Below are positions 1 through 11,112 of a DNA stretch of 64,000 nucleotides, piece by piece (within the stretch, counting starts at the first letter, position 1; every line of letters begins with the position of its first letter). Made by a program: the position numbers and the translations under genes. This DNA is from Grifola frondosa. Taxonomy: Eukaryota > Basidiomycota > Agaricomycetes > Polyporales > Grifolaceae. The stretch covers positions 310,001-374,000 of the forward strand of contig LUGG01000013.1 in assembly GCA_001683735.1 (NCBI GenBank), given 5' to 3'. The notes under the pieces were generated by a model that saw only the letters and a list, made by a program, of their open reading frames with translations, was not told where the DNA came from and did not search any database.

Positions 1-508
1 TCTACAGCTATGTGAGCAGCGGCGGAAAGCTGTCCGAGAGGAGTGGTGGTTCCATCACCGAAGGTGCGCTCAGTGCTCAATTGTAGCTGCTGAGATGGCT
101 GCTAAATTCGTATGACCCATTAGGTATTGGTCAGGGGCGCATCACGAACAATTTGGGCACTTTCGTGAATGAGCTATCGGGAGCGCTCCATATACCTGAC
201 AACAAGTCGATTGCAATGCTCTACGACCTGCTGGACACCGAGGGCTTGTACCTAGGCGCAAGCTCAGCGCTCAACGTTGTTGCAGCAGTCGAGCTTGCAC
301 AGAAACTGGGACCTGGTATGATCTATCCTTCCCATCTTTTGTGCCCATCATGCGCTGATCTTCTGGTGTAGGAAAAACCATCGCGACAATTCTCTGTGAC
401 GGAGCGTATCGTTATCAAAGTAGACTTTTCTCAAAGGCATGGCTAAAAGCGAAAGAGCTGGAAGCCGCCATCCCCGAACATTTGAAGAAGTATGCTGTAT
501 TAGACTGA
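1..508 (+). CDS. Cysteine synthase (PLP-dependent), C-terminal part
   Basis: Three exons are readable: 1-63 (cut by the window edge), 124-315 and 372-508, joined by introns of 60 and 56 nt with GT-AG ends; the stop is TGA at 506-508. The joined product contains SGGKLSERSGGSITEG, then GQGRIT, EGLYLGASSALNVVAA and LCDGAYRYQSRLFS, the C-terminal signature of the fungal cysteine synthase / O-acetylserine sulfhydrylase family (fold type II PLP enzymes, the YGR012W-like subgroup often found on mitochondria). The enzyme makes cysteine from O-acetylserine and sulfide. The N-terminal half with the PLP lysine lies upstream of the window. The frame is uninterrupted. Assignment to the family is firm; the exact subgroup is inference. 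Confidence 0.85.
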
Positions 509-600
509 TTATAATATGTGATAGTATTGTATGAATTGGTTGAGCTTTTGTGGTACTTTTGGGATTAGATAATATAAATAATTATATGCATGCTTACACG

Positions 601-689
601 ACACTGATGGTGAAACGGTATCATGCTTGCCTTCCATCTCCCTCACCCACACGTAGCAAGCGGCGCGGGTTCGACTCCCGCTCAGTGTA
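601..689 (+). tRNA. tRNA-Gly (anticodon TCC) with 18-nt intron
   Basis: Acceptor strands ACACTGA (601-607) and TCAGTGT (682-688) pair over 7 bp, with A689 as discriminator. Anticodon stem CTTGC/GCAAG (626-630, 656-660) frames a loop with TCC at 633-635. An intron occupies about 637-654, immediately 3' of position 37 as in canonical eukaryotic tRNA introns. The T arm GCGGG-TTCGACT-CCCGC carries a good B box (GGTTCGACTCC). Confidence 0.9.
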
Positions 690-776
690 TTTTATTCCTT
701 GTTTTATTGAGCCTTGCGATGAAGCATTCCCCTAGCGATATGTGACACTACCATGCACTTGTGCAAATATTATAAT

Positions 777-3211
777 TTACATGATCTCGTCCAGACTCAT
801 TTCGGCGATAGGAGCAATCTGGGTCTGAAGATGAAGAAGGCCCGCATCAGTACATTCTCCTGCGTTCGTACTTTGTGGTGCAAGTGGAACACGAGTAACA
901 CGAGTAATCATTGTACGTGGCTTGATCTCCTGCGGCACTGCGACAGACTTGTATAGCTCCAACTCATGCCGCAAGTCATCGTTGTCCGCAAGCACTGCAT
1001 CTCTGTCACGACTCGACATCAGAAGTTTCTACACGGGATGACAGGTCAGCAACGGAGAACCCGTATACGACGAAAACTGAAGGCATACCTGCTTCGCGTC
1101 ATGCAGCTCTCTCCGAATCCTGTCCACATATACTATGCGTTGTGCTGGGTTGTTATGTCCGATAATTTCGGCATTGAACTTGCTTAGACGTTGCGCCTCT
1201 TCCTCAGCAAGAGCATTCCGCGCGATCAAGGCGTCGACCTCTTCCGTGAGGCTAATATAAGCCTCCTGGTATCTCTCAGCCTCAGCAAGGTCCAAGGTCA
1301 GCCTATCGCCGAAAGATTTAGCGTATCATAGTTTGAATGGCCGAGCGAACTCACTGCTCGACCTCTGACTTGAACACCTCTTCTGCTTGCTTGGCCTTCT
1401 GAACGGCCCCGGCGAGCCGACGATTTGCTTCCTTCTCCTTCTGCAGGCTTTGCTCGACCTTGGACACTGTAGTTTGCATGTCGGTTTGCGTAGCTTCCAG
1501 CTGCTTCTTCAGATCGTTACTCGCTGCTTGAGCCACCTCAAGCAACGCAGCCTTCTCCGATAGCACATGCTGAGACTCAGCATGTTCCACTTGAAGCGAT
1601 GCCAAAGTTGCCCGGACCTCCTTGTTAGTACTTTCCACATCAGAAAGCCGCTTCGCATGTTGCTGCAATCGCGACTCTGCTTCCTCGATGCCCTTGACGA
1701 GAGCTGAGCCATGTAGCAACAGGACATCGCTCCGAAGGCGATAGAATTTGGCCCATGCCCCGACGTCAGACCTTAGGGCGTGTTCGGACGTGAGTTCTGA
1801 GCAGCGTAGTTCTTGTCCGATGGCCGCGAGATTCTCTTCAAGATCCCGATACACATTGGCATCTGAGCGCGTCTGTAGAGCCTCCCGCAAAGCCTGACGA
1901 TAGAAATCCATCGCAGTCTCTTCGCGTATTCGCTAGCAAGAACGCATTGTCCTCCTTCGTATGCCGGACCAGATTCGCGATTTCGATGACCTGCTCTCCG
2001 CTTGGCGAACTTGCGCTCCAGCCTAAAGACACGGAGTTGAAGCACAGTAACGTCATGCTTGACGCGAGCGTGAGAGGATGCTGGCACAGTGGACGATGCT
2101 AACCGGCCATACTCTCGAGCCACACGAGTCAAGAGGCAGCGGTGCTGCTCTAGTTGCGCGAACAATCTCCCTCCTACTCTGAGCCTGGATTTCCACTACC
2201 GCTAGAGCACTCTTGGCCTCTTGTGCTTCCGCCGTCGTGACTTGTAAATGTTTCTCCAGGTCAACCATCGCGGCACGAGCTTCTTGCGCCTTTCCATCCG
2301 CTTGACCCCTCAGATCCTGGAGTCTCGCGTTCACCGTCTCGCGTCGTTTCTTCTCAGCACCCAATGACTTCTCCAGCTCCGCGATTTTCCTATCGCGCTC
2401 GCGCACCTCCTCTCTCCGTCTCTCCTCAGCAGCTTGGAGCGCTTTTCGTGCCTCCGCGCCCTCATTTTGCTTGGACGCGAGCTGGATGCGCTCATGCTCC
2501 GCTGCGCACAATTTGATACGAAGTTCGCGAAGCTCGGACTGCTCTGAAGAACTGGCTTTCTTTAGCTCCTGAACCCTGGCATCAAATGCTTCGTTTTGCT
2601 TCTTCAACTTGTCCGCGCGCTCCGTCTGCTCCGCGGCACCTTTCTGGGCACGAGAGAGTTCGGACTTCAGACGCTCCAGCTCCAAGTGGTGCTATCTATG
2701 GATCAGATTATGAAGTCTAAAGCGAAATGTTCCCCTACTCACAGCCTTCTTTGCTTCTACGTGAAGCCTCTCTAGCTCCTCTACTTTGCGTTGCAGGACT
2801 GCGTATCGATCGGAGGATGATGACTTTGTGCTGTTCGTCACCTTGGGAACTGTAGGATTCGTATCCGTGTTGTATGCTCCTGGCCCTATTGTGTCAAACA
2901 TGAAGCCGTTTTGGATTACTTGGGACTGAGAGGCTCACCAGGAACATCAGATGGCTTGTCCTTATTGAAACGATTTGTTTTCTCCAAGAATGCGCCACGT
3001 TTATAGGCATCATATTCGGGGTCTGAAAAAAAGTAAAAGATGCCGTTGCAGCCACTGCTATCATGTACAAAAAGCTACTCACCCTGAGGGTTGTACGTGT
3101 TCGGTCCTGGGATGTCGGATGCTGGCGATATGTCCTGTAAGCACTGAACAGTATATTATGTAATAACGACGTACATTTCGTTGCTACGAATCGCGGTCCT
3201 TTTGGAAACAT
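777..3211 (-). CDS. HMMR/RHAMM-like coiled-coil protein
   Basis: Probable exons are 3211-3188 (first donor uncertain), 3134-3083, 3022-2939, 2885-2743, 2691-1355, 1302-1089 and 1028-777. The N-terminus has the repeated short motif seen in hyaluronan-mediated motility receptor proteins: MFPKGPRF, then SDIPGPNTYNP, KRGAFLEKTNRF and SDVPGPGAYNT. A long coiled coil rich in Glu, Lys and Ala follows (about 2690-1355). A C-terminal segment with EIIGHNNPAQRIVYVDRI resembles the HMMR C-terminal domain, which in animals binds microtubule-associated partners. A role at microtubules or spindle is therefore an inference from family. The long exon is broken in frame near 2158, 1995 and 1930; each break needs only a one-base change, and the coiled-coil reading resumes afterwards. 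No other lesion is seen, so sequence error is as likely as gene decay. Confidence 0.72.
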
Positions 3212-3457
3212 ATTCGAGACCGAGGTAATTGACGTGCTTAGCGAAACGAACAAAAACTCAAGCCAAGCGACGCGATGCGCGTTTTGATCATGTGACCGTG
3301 TCGTTAGAGAACGCCCACTCATATGACAGTACTTATTCCGCAAGGTTTTAATGAAGTGAATCTCTCAAATTATATCAACGATCTACCCGAGCCAGTAACA
3401 TGTTGCTACGATAGGGACATGATCAACCGTCACCGCTCGAGCGTATCCGCTCACGGC

Positions 3458-5376
3458 CTACCGTCGATACTCCCTGGCTGTCGACTGACGTGACGCCGAC
3501 CGCTTCTTGTAATCGTCAGAGATGTCATGAGCCCCACCTGAATCGATGAACGCCTGCAGCCTCGTCGACACGGTATACCCACACTCTGCCATTTCCTCTA
3601 AGGCCAACTTGTACCTGATATCCCCCACTTGCACGCACTTTCGGATGATCGCTTCATAGAGTGTGATCGGAGGCAAGAAGCCCTGGCTCTTCGTCTCCTC
3701 GAGGTAGAAGAAGGCGTCCTCGTACGTGGGCTGCGTCAGACACAGCACGACCAGGCGCTCGTATGTCCGTACGTCCGGCTTGATGTGCATTTCCTTCATC
3801 TCCGTGAGTAAGCGATCACCCAGCTCGCGATGATGTGCCACAATACATCCGGCGAGTAAGAGGTTGAACGTATCAACGTTGGGCGTGACCTCCAGGTCTT
3901 GGTGAGCTTTGTATGTGCCGACTGCGCGCTGTAGATCGCCAAGAGCAACTGACGCCTGAATAATCACGTTAAATGCAGTAATGTCGATCTTGTGATTCTC
4001 CTCGTGAAGAGACTCCAACATCCCCCAAGCTTCGTCCACTGCATCGGTGTCGTGTTGGATAGCCTGGAATATCGGGTATGCCGTTTCGGCGACAGGGATG
4101 ATGCCGTTACTCCGGATCATGTCCAGCATCGCGAACGCTTCCTTGAGTCTGTTCTCATGGCAGAGCGCTTCGATTACAGGTGCGAAGTGATGTTCATGCC
4201 AAACCACATTGATCTCCTTGAGTTCGCGTAGCACATCAAGGCCCAGTGCGGAGAGTCCATGCCTGGCCACAGTGTGGAGGACTTGAATGCAACAACCTTC
4301 ATCGGGAGAGATGTTGAGCTCGTGTACGACTTTCTGCCATGTCCGCAAAACGCCCTCTTTCTGATGTAAGACGTAAGTACATATTTTCGTAAAGGTAACA
4401 GATAAACGTACATAAAGCGCATCGGAAGACGAGATCAGTAATTCTGCCCAGACATCACCGTCGAGACGCCGTACAGATGTTTGCTCAAATGCCTCAGCCA
4501 AGTCCAATGCTAGTCGAGCAAATCCAAGTTGACTAGCCGTGGTGATGACAGCCTGTGCCGTCTTCAAGGTGGGAGACAGATGGAGAGAAGACATCTCTGA
4601 GAGCATTTGTAGAGCTTGCTCGATACGGTTCATTGAGGTGTATCGGAGAATGAGGTGCTCATATGTGGCCTCATTCGGTTGAATGCCATACTCTGCCATC
4701 AAAGTAATGATGTCGAGCATGTCATGCTCATCGCTATCGCGCATGGACTGAGGCAAGACATTTAGTAGCTTGTCAACATTGGTGCCAGGCACAAGGGAAT
4801 TCACCTTACATAAAGAAGATGATGGAATGATTGTCGGTCTGGAAGTATGCCCATCGCCAACATATCCTCAAACACAGCACGAGCTTCCAGTGGTAGACCC
4901 TCCTTTGCGCACGCTTGAAGAATATAACTGTAGGTGAACCTGTCCGGTTTGACGCCAGCTTCCTTCATCTTCTTGCAGACGAAAAGCACATTGGGTAACA
5001 TGCCTCGCTCCACCAAATCACCAAGTTGAAGATTGTAACGGGCAACAGGATCTGCCCGCATGGGCCCGCGGAACTCTGGATCAGGCTCAAAGCCATATGG
5101 GCCATGACGGAGGCCTCCATTTTGTCCGCCTCGACTGTCTGAGTGGAATATACTACTGGCAACGGCAGCCTGAGCAGATAGGTGGCGGCGTTGTCGCTGC
5201 AAGCATACTATGCAATGCACACATACACACCGTCAATAGAGGTCATAGGACGAATTGCCATACATACCGGGTACGCTCGACGAGGTGGATAACGAGCTCG
5301 CTGAAGACTCGGTTATCACATGAGAGAGTGTGGTCTGAGCTCTTTTGAGGGCATTTCGAGATGAGGACGCTAGCAT
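3458..5376 (-). CDS. Pentatricopeptide repeat (PPR) protein, mitochondrial
   Basis: Four exons join cleanly: 5376-5268, 5207-4810, 4747-4412 and 4360-3458; the introns are 49-62 nt with consensus ends, and the third intron has a CTAAAT-like branch site before CTTGCCTCAG. At least seven 35-residue PPR units can be read, for example those with RFTYSYILQACAKEGLPLEA, NEATYEHLILRYTSMNRIEQ, NVDTFNLLLAGCIV and DVRTYERLVVLCLTQPTYED. The N-terminus (MLASSSRNALKRAQ, later RQRRHLSAQAA) is basic, Ser/Ala-rich and non-acidic, as expected for a mitochondrial presequence. PPR proteins bind organellar RNA and act in its processing or translation; the specific target is unknown. The frame is intact throughout. 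Confidence 0.8.
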
Positions 5377-5654
5377 TGCGACCTGCACCTGGCAGAGATG
5401 GGACCCAAGGAAAATGTTAGACTCGCAGTAGCAGACAGATAATTAGCCTCCTACGGCCCCTCTAATGTCTGAGTTTTATTAAATTTATGCGGAGCTTAAT
5501 ATCATGGGCGGAGTCAAAGCGATGCCACACGAGATCCCGCACCAGATTCACAACATTTCATCCACACGTTTCGCGACACCTAGAGTTCATTTGCCACAGA
5601 CGCGAGCGGACGCGTTTTCTCTTTTCTTGAACTTTTTGGATACCCCATATCACC
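5377..5654. promoter_or_regulatory. Divergent promoter between PPR and RAD21 genes
   Basis: The start codons of the minus-strand PPR gene (5376) and the plus-strand RAD21 gene (5655) lie 278 bp apart, head to head, so both promoters must fit in this interval. It holds an A/T-rich patch around 5470-5490. No specific factor site could be assigned by eye. Confidence 0.5.
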
Positions 5655-8069
5655 ATGGTATATATCACGCTTTTTGCACTGTATTCTGCTAACATTTCGT
5701 ACAGTTCTATTCCGAAGCGATCTTGTCTCGTCGCGGACCCCTAGCGAAAGTATGGCTCGCGGCACATATGGAGCGGAAGCTCTCCAAAACGCAGACTTTG
5801 CAGACAGATATCGAGCAATCAGTTGGTGAGCACTATTGTTGCCATTGGAGCTCATACCAGGGGAGATTAACGCGTCGCAGACGCCATTATGGGTCAGGAG
5901 GTTGAAGTTATGGCCCTGCGTCTCAGTGGTCAGCTCTTGCTTGGTGTCGTCCGGATTTATAGCCGGAAGGCCAAGTACTTGTTGGATGACTGTAATGAGG
6001 CGCTGTTGAAGATCAAAATGGTATGTTCTGCTCCTGTTTAGTACGATGTTTCGTACTGAATGTGGCGTTGAAGGCGTTTCGCCCAGGCGTCGTGGACATG
6101 ACCGAGGATCAGCTGGCAGTTAATCGCAATGCTATCACACTACAAGGCAATAACCTGGATCTTGACGCACTCCTCCCTGATATCAATTGGTACGAGTTTC
6201 TGAGAATGATACTATGGGTCTTTCTGATCGGTCTGCAGGGATATCGACTTCGAGGATAGACCTGTTCAGCCCGGAGGACAACATATTGCCCGAACAGCAG
6301 ACATTACGCTTGCTACCGCTGACGACTTCCATTTCGACTTGGACGATCCTGGCTATGGTTTCGACCTTGGACCCTCCGATGGCATCGGTTCTCATGACTA
6401 CGAGATCGATCTCGGACTTGACTTTGGCGATGGTCCAGCGGGCGGGATTGACAACAGCTCTCGAATGGAGGATGATAGTATGAGTGTTGAAGTGGGACGT
6501 GACGCTGCCATGCCCCGCGCAGCAAGAGAATCGCTGGATTCCCATCTCCTGGGTCGCAATGGAGCAGATTTGGACCTTGACCTGCTATCAAATCGGAGCA
6601 GGGAGGCTTCTGAACATCCATTCGGAGCCGACATAGACATGGATTTTGGCCCAGATATTGGTGGAATGGACCTTGACCTCGGTCTTGATTTTGGAGACAA
6701 GCCATTGAGTGAACACGCACCAACCCCCCGCCTCACGCCTTCTCGAGCATGTGAGTTGATATTGCGTAAAGAATGACATCATGGCTAATGATCGTTCAGC
6801 GTCCCCACTCACAGAACCACCTCAGACACCGCCCCCAATGTCGAGCTTACACCCAAGGCTGTCGCCCAGGATGTCACAAGGAAGAAGCACAAAGAAAAGA
6901 AACAGATCATCGACGCTGTTACGGAACTAACAGACGGACCCGGCGCAAAGGTTGGACGGGGACGCAACGCAGGCCTCGGTTCACAGATGACTAAAGATGT
7001 GAGCGACATCATCACCGAGAATCACTACCTTCCGCGCTCTTCTCTAGTGATGCGTCTCCTCGAAATTCGCGATGATCCGCTATCACATTTCTTACCGATG
7101 AAGTCAACTCCGCTTGGAACATTCTTCTGTGCCGCACCACCTGGGCTTGCACCAGAGCTTGCAGAAATGTTCATGCGCCCGGTGCAGAATTTGGCTAACC
7201 CAAGCGTCGCGCAGCATCCCCTGAGAAGCCTCCTAGCAAGAAGCGTCGTGTTGATGGCAGCGTGATCGAGGATGAAGAGGTCGAGCAGGCCCGTCGTGCT
7301 GGTAGCATCGCTCCTAGCCTGGCAATTGCGAGCGAGATCATTGGGCGCGGGAGCATGGGGCCTGGCAATGATTTCACTTTCGGCGACAACACTGTTGGAG
7401 CAGAGGACTTCCAGATGGAAATCCCCGAGTTTGATATGGGTGCAGGCGATATGGATTTGGGACGCGCACGGTCAAAGTCTGCGGCTCTATCTGTACTGAG
7501 TCGCCTGACCACTCCGCCGCCGGACGGTGTGCAGTTAGAGGAGGGTGAGGAATCATACGCGGATCTGACGTGTCCCATAGCGGTATTTGACGACCGAGCT
7601 GCACAATCGCAAAGCCAGTCCGTAGAGAGCAGTGACGATGGGAAGGGGTACAGCCGGAATACTGTCAAAGCGTTGTCCATTATACGAAGAGAGTTGCGAC
7701 CGACGACTGGAGAAGAGCACGATGAGGAGAAAGTGATGAGTTTCAAGAAGATGTCTGAGAAGGTGGGATGTCTTTTTCTAGATCGTAGCATCTATGTTGA
7801 CACGTTCGTTTCAGGGCTCTCGCCGAGCTGCGAGTTCTTTCTTCTTTGAACTCTTGGTCCTCGGAACGCGGGACTGCGTGGCGCTTTCACAAGCTGCACC
7901 CTTTGAGAACATCGAGGTGCGAGCGAAAGACAAGCTGTGGGAACGCCTCCGTCACGATTCGATAGCTCCCTCTGTTGTATCTCCTCTGCGACAAGGATCC
8001 ATGGCACTCTCTATGTCGAGACGGGAAGGCTCTGCGGCTCCGTCGATTGCTACTGCATTCGGTTTATGA
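5655..8069 (+). CDS. RAD21: Cohesin kleisin subunit RAD21/Scc1
   Basis: Exons: 5655-5657 (only the ATG), 5705-5825, 5881-6020, 6074-6189, 6239-6750, 6800-7762 and 7815-8069. The N-terminus [20 protein letters not shown] followed by KLSKTQ, then [19 protein letters not shown], is the Rad21/Rec8 N-terminal domain that binds the Smc3 neck. The C-terminus ([19 protein letters not shown], then [10 protein letters not shown]) is the winged-helix domain that binds the Smc1 head. The middle is acidic with recurring D-L-D/G units (6340-6700) and carries basic patches such as SKKRRVDGS. The complex holds sister chromatids together. Two frame breaks, at the C run 6832-6836 and the C run 7199-7201, are each restored by one additional C; in an essential gene this points to consensus error. 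Mitotic Rad21 rather than meiotic Rec8 is favoured by the C-terminal match. Confidence 0.9.
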
Positions 8070-8346
8070 CCCTGTTATCCTGTTATACTGAAGCGTTCTT
8101 GGTTTGTTGCAGTCGTATATCTAGTGATCTGTCTTACTGGATCTTTTGGTTATCGTCCGTTGTTACGACCGGATCACGAATTTAAACATCCTATTCATCC
8201 TGTACAGCTGTGGTGCATCTATATCCTCTTTGAAGTCTCTTTATTTCTTAAATTCCGGATGTCTGTACCACTCCGTACTGAGAATATATCAGTGTGCTTC
8301 TAATGAAGTATCCCGAGGTCCAGACATCCATCCATTGGACGCTCGA

Positions 8347-9133
8347 TCATTGTGGGATGGGTACCGGGATGTCCATCTTGTCATCAACATTTAACCCCAC
8401 TAAGAATCTGCAAACCATGTTATACCCTGCGACCGTAGCAGCAGCATCGACCATCTGTTTATCGTCCAAGAACTGTTTGAGACCGTCGTAAATAGCCTGC
8501 GGCACGTTGACTGATTTAGTCATGAAGTCGGAAAAAGCATCGCTGCAGATTGGGCTGGTGTGAGGCAGCTGCGTGGTGTGAGGGTCCCAAGGAAAGCGGG
8601 TGTGAGACGGATTTCACGCAGCTGTTCCGTGGACAGGCCTGCAGAGCGTCCTACGGACTCGTGCTGGAGCCTAGAAAATGATTAACTTCGACGTCTTCAC
8701 AAACTTACGAAGAGACGGACCACTCGTAGGTGGCATTGTTCAATGCTCCAACACGGAGGATCTGACAAGCGATGATGTCGACATTAATACATCGGTGTTG
8801 AAGAGGAAGATCGGTTGCACACCAGTAGTTCCCTCATATCTACGGGGAGGCTGTTATTGTCTCTGAGCGCAGCGCCAAAGGTATTCCAACCTTCCGCCAG
8901 ACTGCGATTATTCAGCCTACTAATAGATGAGTGATGACAGGAAAGACACCAAACTGAAGCACACCGCACTGACAGAACACCATCGAGGTCCACCAACGTT
9001 CCCTTTCGCCTTGTGCGGATAGCATCTGCGACCTGCGCAAGAGAGATAAGTCAATGTCGTCAGAAGTTGTCTGTTGTCTCACAGCATCGGTTCCAGGCTC
9101 AGGGAAAACGTAAGGAACACGAGCTGGTGCCAT
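8347..9133 (-). CDS. Carboxymuconolactone decarboxylase-like protein, copy 1
   Basis: Exons 9133-9083, 9032-8974, 8916-8823, 8761-8709 and 8670-8347. The product starts MAPARVPYVFPEPGTDAV and contains DMRELL, ILRVGALNNATYEW and QHESVGRSAGL, then a C-terminal part with DDKQMVDAAATVAGYNMV. This is the pattern of the fungal AhpD/4-carboxymuconolactone decarboxylase-like family, small all-helical proteins; the redox CxxC of AhpD is not seen, so the reaction is unknown. Exon sizes 51, 59 and 94 nt are identical to the neighbouring copy 2, which proves recent tandem duplication. One base is missing after the ATGCTTTTT equivalent (about 8545), which creates a premature TGA unless it is a sequence error. 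Confidence 0.7.
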
Positions 9134-9663
9134 CTATACCGCAGAGGACTGCCGAGCGACTCCAGTTTGAGGGATTCAAACTGAACACATCGTGACGGAA
9201 TTATAAAGCCGGGCGACAACCGAGCGATTTCTCTGAGAGGAATCTAATTTAAGACACCCTCGTACGGCAGCCGGAGATAAATCGTGCTCAGGTTACCTCA
9301 CGAGCCATTTACTTCCAATAATTGTATTGAGATGGGGAGAGGTGAAAAAAGAGGACCCGGGTACGAATGTCGTCAATATCGATGTCAGAACGGGGTGAAC
9401 ATTAGTGCCTATAACATAGCATTCTCCTTGAGGCACTGCACCACAATTTGACTAGGTTTTGAAGTGAGCAGGAGGTCCCAAGCAAAATTACGAAAATTCT
9501 CTTGGATACACGACTTACTAGAACGAGGACGTGAAGAGATAATCAAAGGTGTGAGTGCAATTGACAGTAGTTGAAACACGGCCCATCTGAAATTCGGGGT
9601 GCATCAAGCCCGAGCGGTACCCTTTGTTCTGGCCTGTGAAAAATCGATAATATCGTACACACA
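9134..9663. other. Spacer between tandem CMD-like genes
   Basis: About 530 bp with no supported ORF. It contains the promoter of copy 1 and the 3' flank of copy 2. No repeat or RNA gene is recognised. Confidence 0.5.
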
Positions 9664-10471
9664 TTATTCCGGGATAGGCACCGGAACATCCATCTTGCCG
9701 TCCACATTCATAGCCACTATGAACCTGCTAACCATGTTATACCCTCCAACCGTAGCAGCGGCATCGACCATTTGTTTGTCGTCTAAATACTGTTTGAGGG
9801 TGTCGAAAACGGGCTGGGGTATATGCACGGATTTGGTCATGAAGTCGGCGAAAAGCATCGCAGCGGACAGAGCCGGCGTGAGAGAACTCTCTGGAGCAAG
9901 GGTCCCGAGGAAGGCAGGCGTGAGACGGATTTCACGTAACTGCTCTGTGGTCAGGCCCGCAGAACGGCCAACAGGCTCGTGCTGTATCCTGTGATCTCGC
10001 GATTAAGGTGGATGCAATTGAGGCGGCAGATTGCAAACGCACCATTCGTATGCAGCATTATTTAATGCTCCGACGCGCAATATCTGTAAATTTGCCCAGG
10101 ATAAAATATTTAAAAAGCATTCACAATACACTCGGGTGCATGCAGACTTACCAAAAGTTCTCTCATGTCTGCAGAAAGACTGTTGTGGTCCCTAAGCGCA
10201 CCAAGAAGAGCATTCCAACCTCCAGCCAAATGACTATCATTCAATCTGGAATAGAAATGGTGAACAGCGTCGGGGAGTATAGAGAAAGCGCGCTCACAGA
10301 ACACCGTCGAGATGCGACAAAGATCCATGTCTTCGTACACGGATCGAGTCCGCAACCTAGGACCCGCGATACAATCAGTCGCTCATGATGACCTACTATC
10401 CATGAACGATGATATCTCACCGGATCCTCTCCAGAAGCAGGGAACACGTAAGGAACACGAGCTGGTGTCAT
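9664..10471 (-). CDS. Carboxymuconolactone decarboxylase-like protein, copy 2
   Basis: Exons 10471-10421, 10356-10298, 10245-10152, 10084-10043 and 9988-9664. The product begins MTPARVPYVFPASGEDP and includes GGWNALLGALRDHNSLSADM, GALNNAAYEW, IQHEPVGRSAGL and a C-terminal exon ending VDGKMDVPVPIPE. It is a clear paralogue of the adjacent downstream gene, with the first three exons identical in length and the same intron phases. Membership in the carboxymuconolactone decarboxylase-like superfamily is by pattern; substrate unknown. Exon 4 has one extra T in ATATTTGCG (10078-10084) compared with the copy 1 reading, which breaks the frame there. Because both copies have a single but different one-base defect, error or early decay cannot be separated. 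Confidence 0.72.
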
Positions 10472-10607
10472 CTGAAAGATTTGCCAGCACGAAGCAGCGG
10501 ATGGCCTGGTCTGAGAGGGATGTCCGGAAGAACGTGAAAGGATCGCCCGATTACGATCAAGTACCTGGTGGCTTCTTGCGGCGGATGCACTTGGACGTCT
10601 AGGAGAT

Positions 10608-10644
10608 TAATGTATTAGTATTATAATAATGTATTAGTACTATA
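10608..10644. repeat. Short A/T-rich tandem repeat
   Basis: Two 18-bp units, TAATGTATTAGTATTATA at 10608-10625 and TAATGTATTAGTACTATA at 10627-10644, differ at one base. It lies just upstream of the copy 2 CMD-like gene and may be part of a promoter or simply neutral sequence. Confidence 0.6.
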
Positions 10645-10787
10645 ATATAACATTGCAGCTCAGGCGACACTCAAAGGATAATATGTTAATACCTGGTCAT
10701 CGGTCAGGTATTCAAAATGTGGTCTTGAGCATCATCCGAGCATGATTAAATTTTGGAAATCAGATAATATATATAAAAGATAATATT

Positions 10788-10873
10788 GCCCGCCTAGCTC
10801 AATCGGATAGAGCGTCAGACTCTTAAGATTTGCGGGTATCTGAAGGCTGCGAGTTCGACCCTCGCGGTGGGCT
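10788..10873 (+). tRNA. tRNA-Lys (anticodon CTT) with 12-nt intron
   Basis: Acceptor GCCCGCC (10788-10794) pairs with GGTGGGC (10866-10872) with one G-U pair. The A box is TAGCTCAATCGGATAGAGC. The anticodon stem TCAGA/TCTGA (10815-10819, 10839-10843) encloses CTT at 10822-10824; an intron of about 12 nt sits at 10826-10837, 3' of position 37. The T arm GCGAG-TTCGACC-CTCGC holds a standard B box. Confidence 0.9.
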
Positions 10874-11112
10874 AGTATTACTTATCTTCATCGTTTTTAC
10901 CTATATCCGTTGTTTTACTTGCGGACTCAAGCAAATCTCATGCGATCTATGTTTTGCAGACTAGGACACAGTGTTTTGCAAAGCAGTGGATGATCAAAGG
11001 GATATGAGCATTTTTGAAAAGAAAGAACAACGAAATGAATGACATCATGGTTTCTACAAGTTCTCAGAAACAGTAAAGGACGGGGCTGTCTGTCCTTCAT
11101 GCAATCTCTGTT

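Noticed and set aside
5655..8069. RAD21 as a pseudogene
   Set aside because: The only defects are two single missing C in short C runs; all exons, splice sites and both functional domains are intact.
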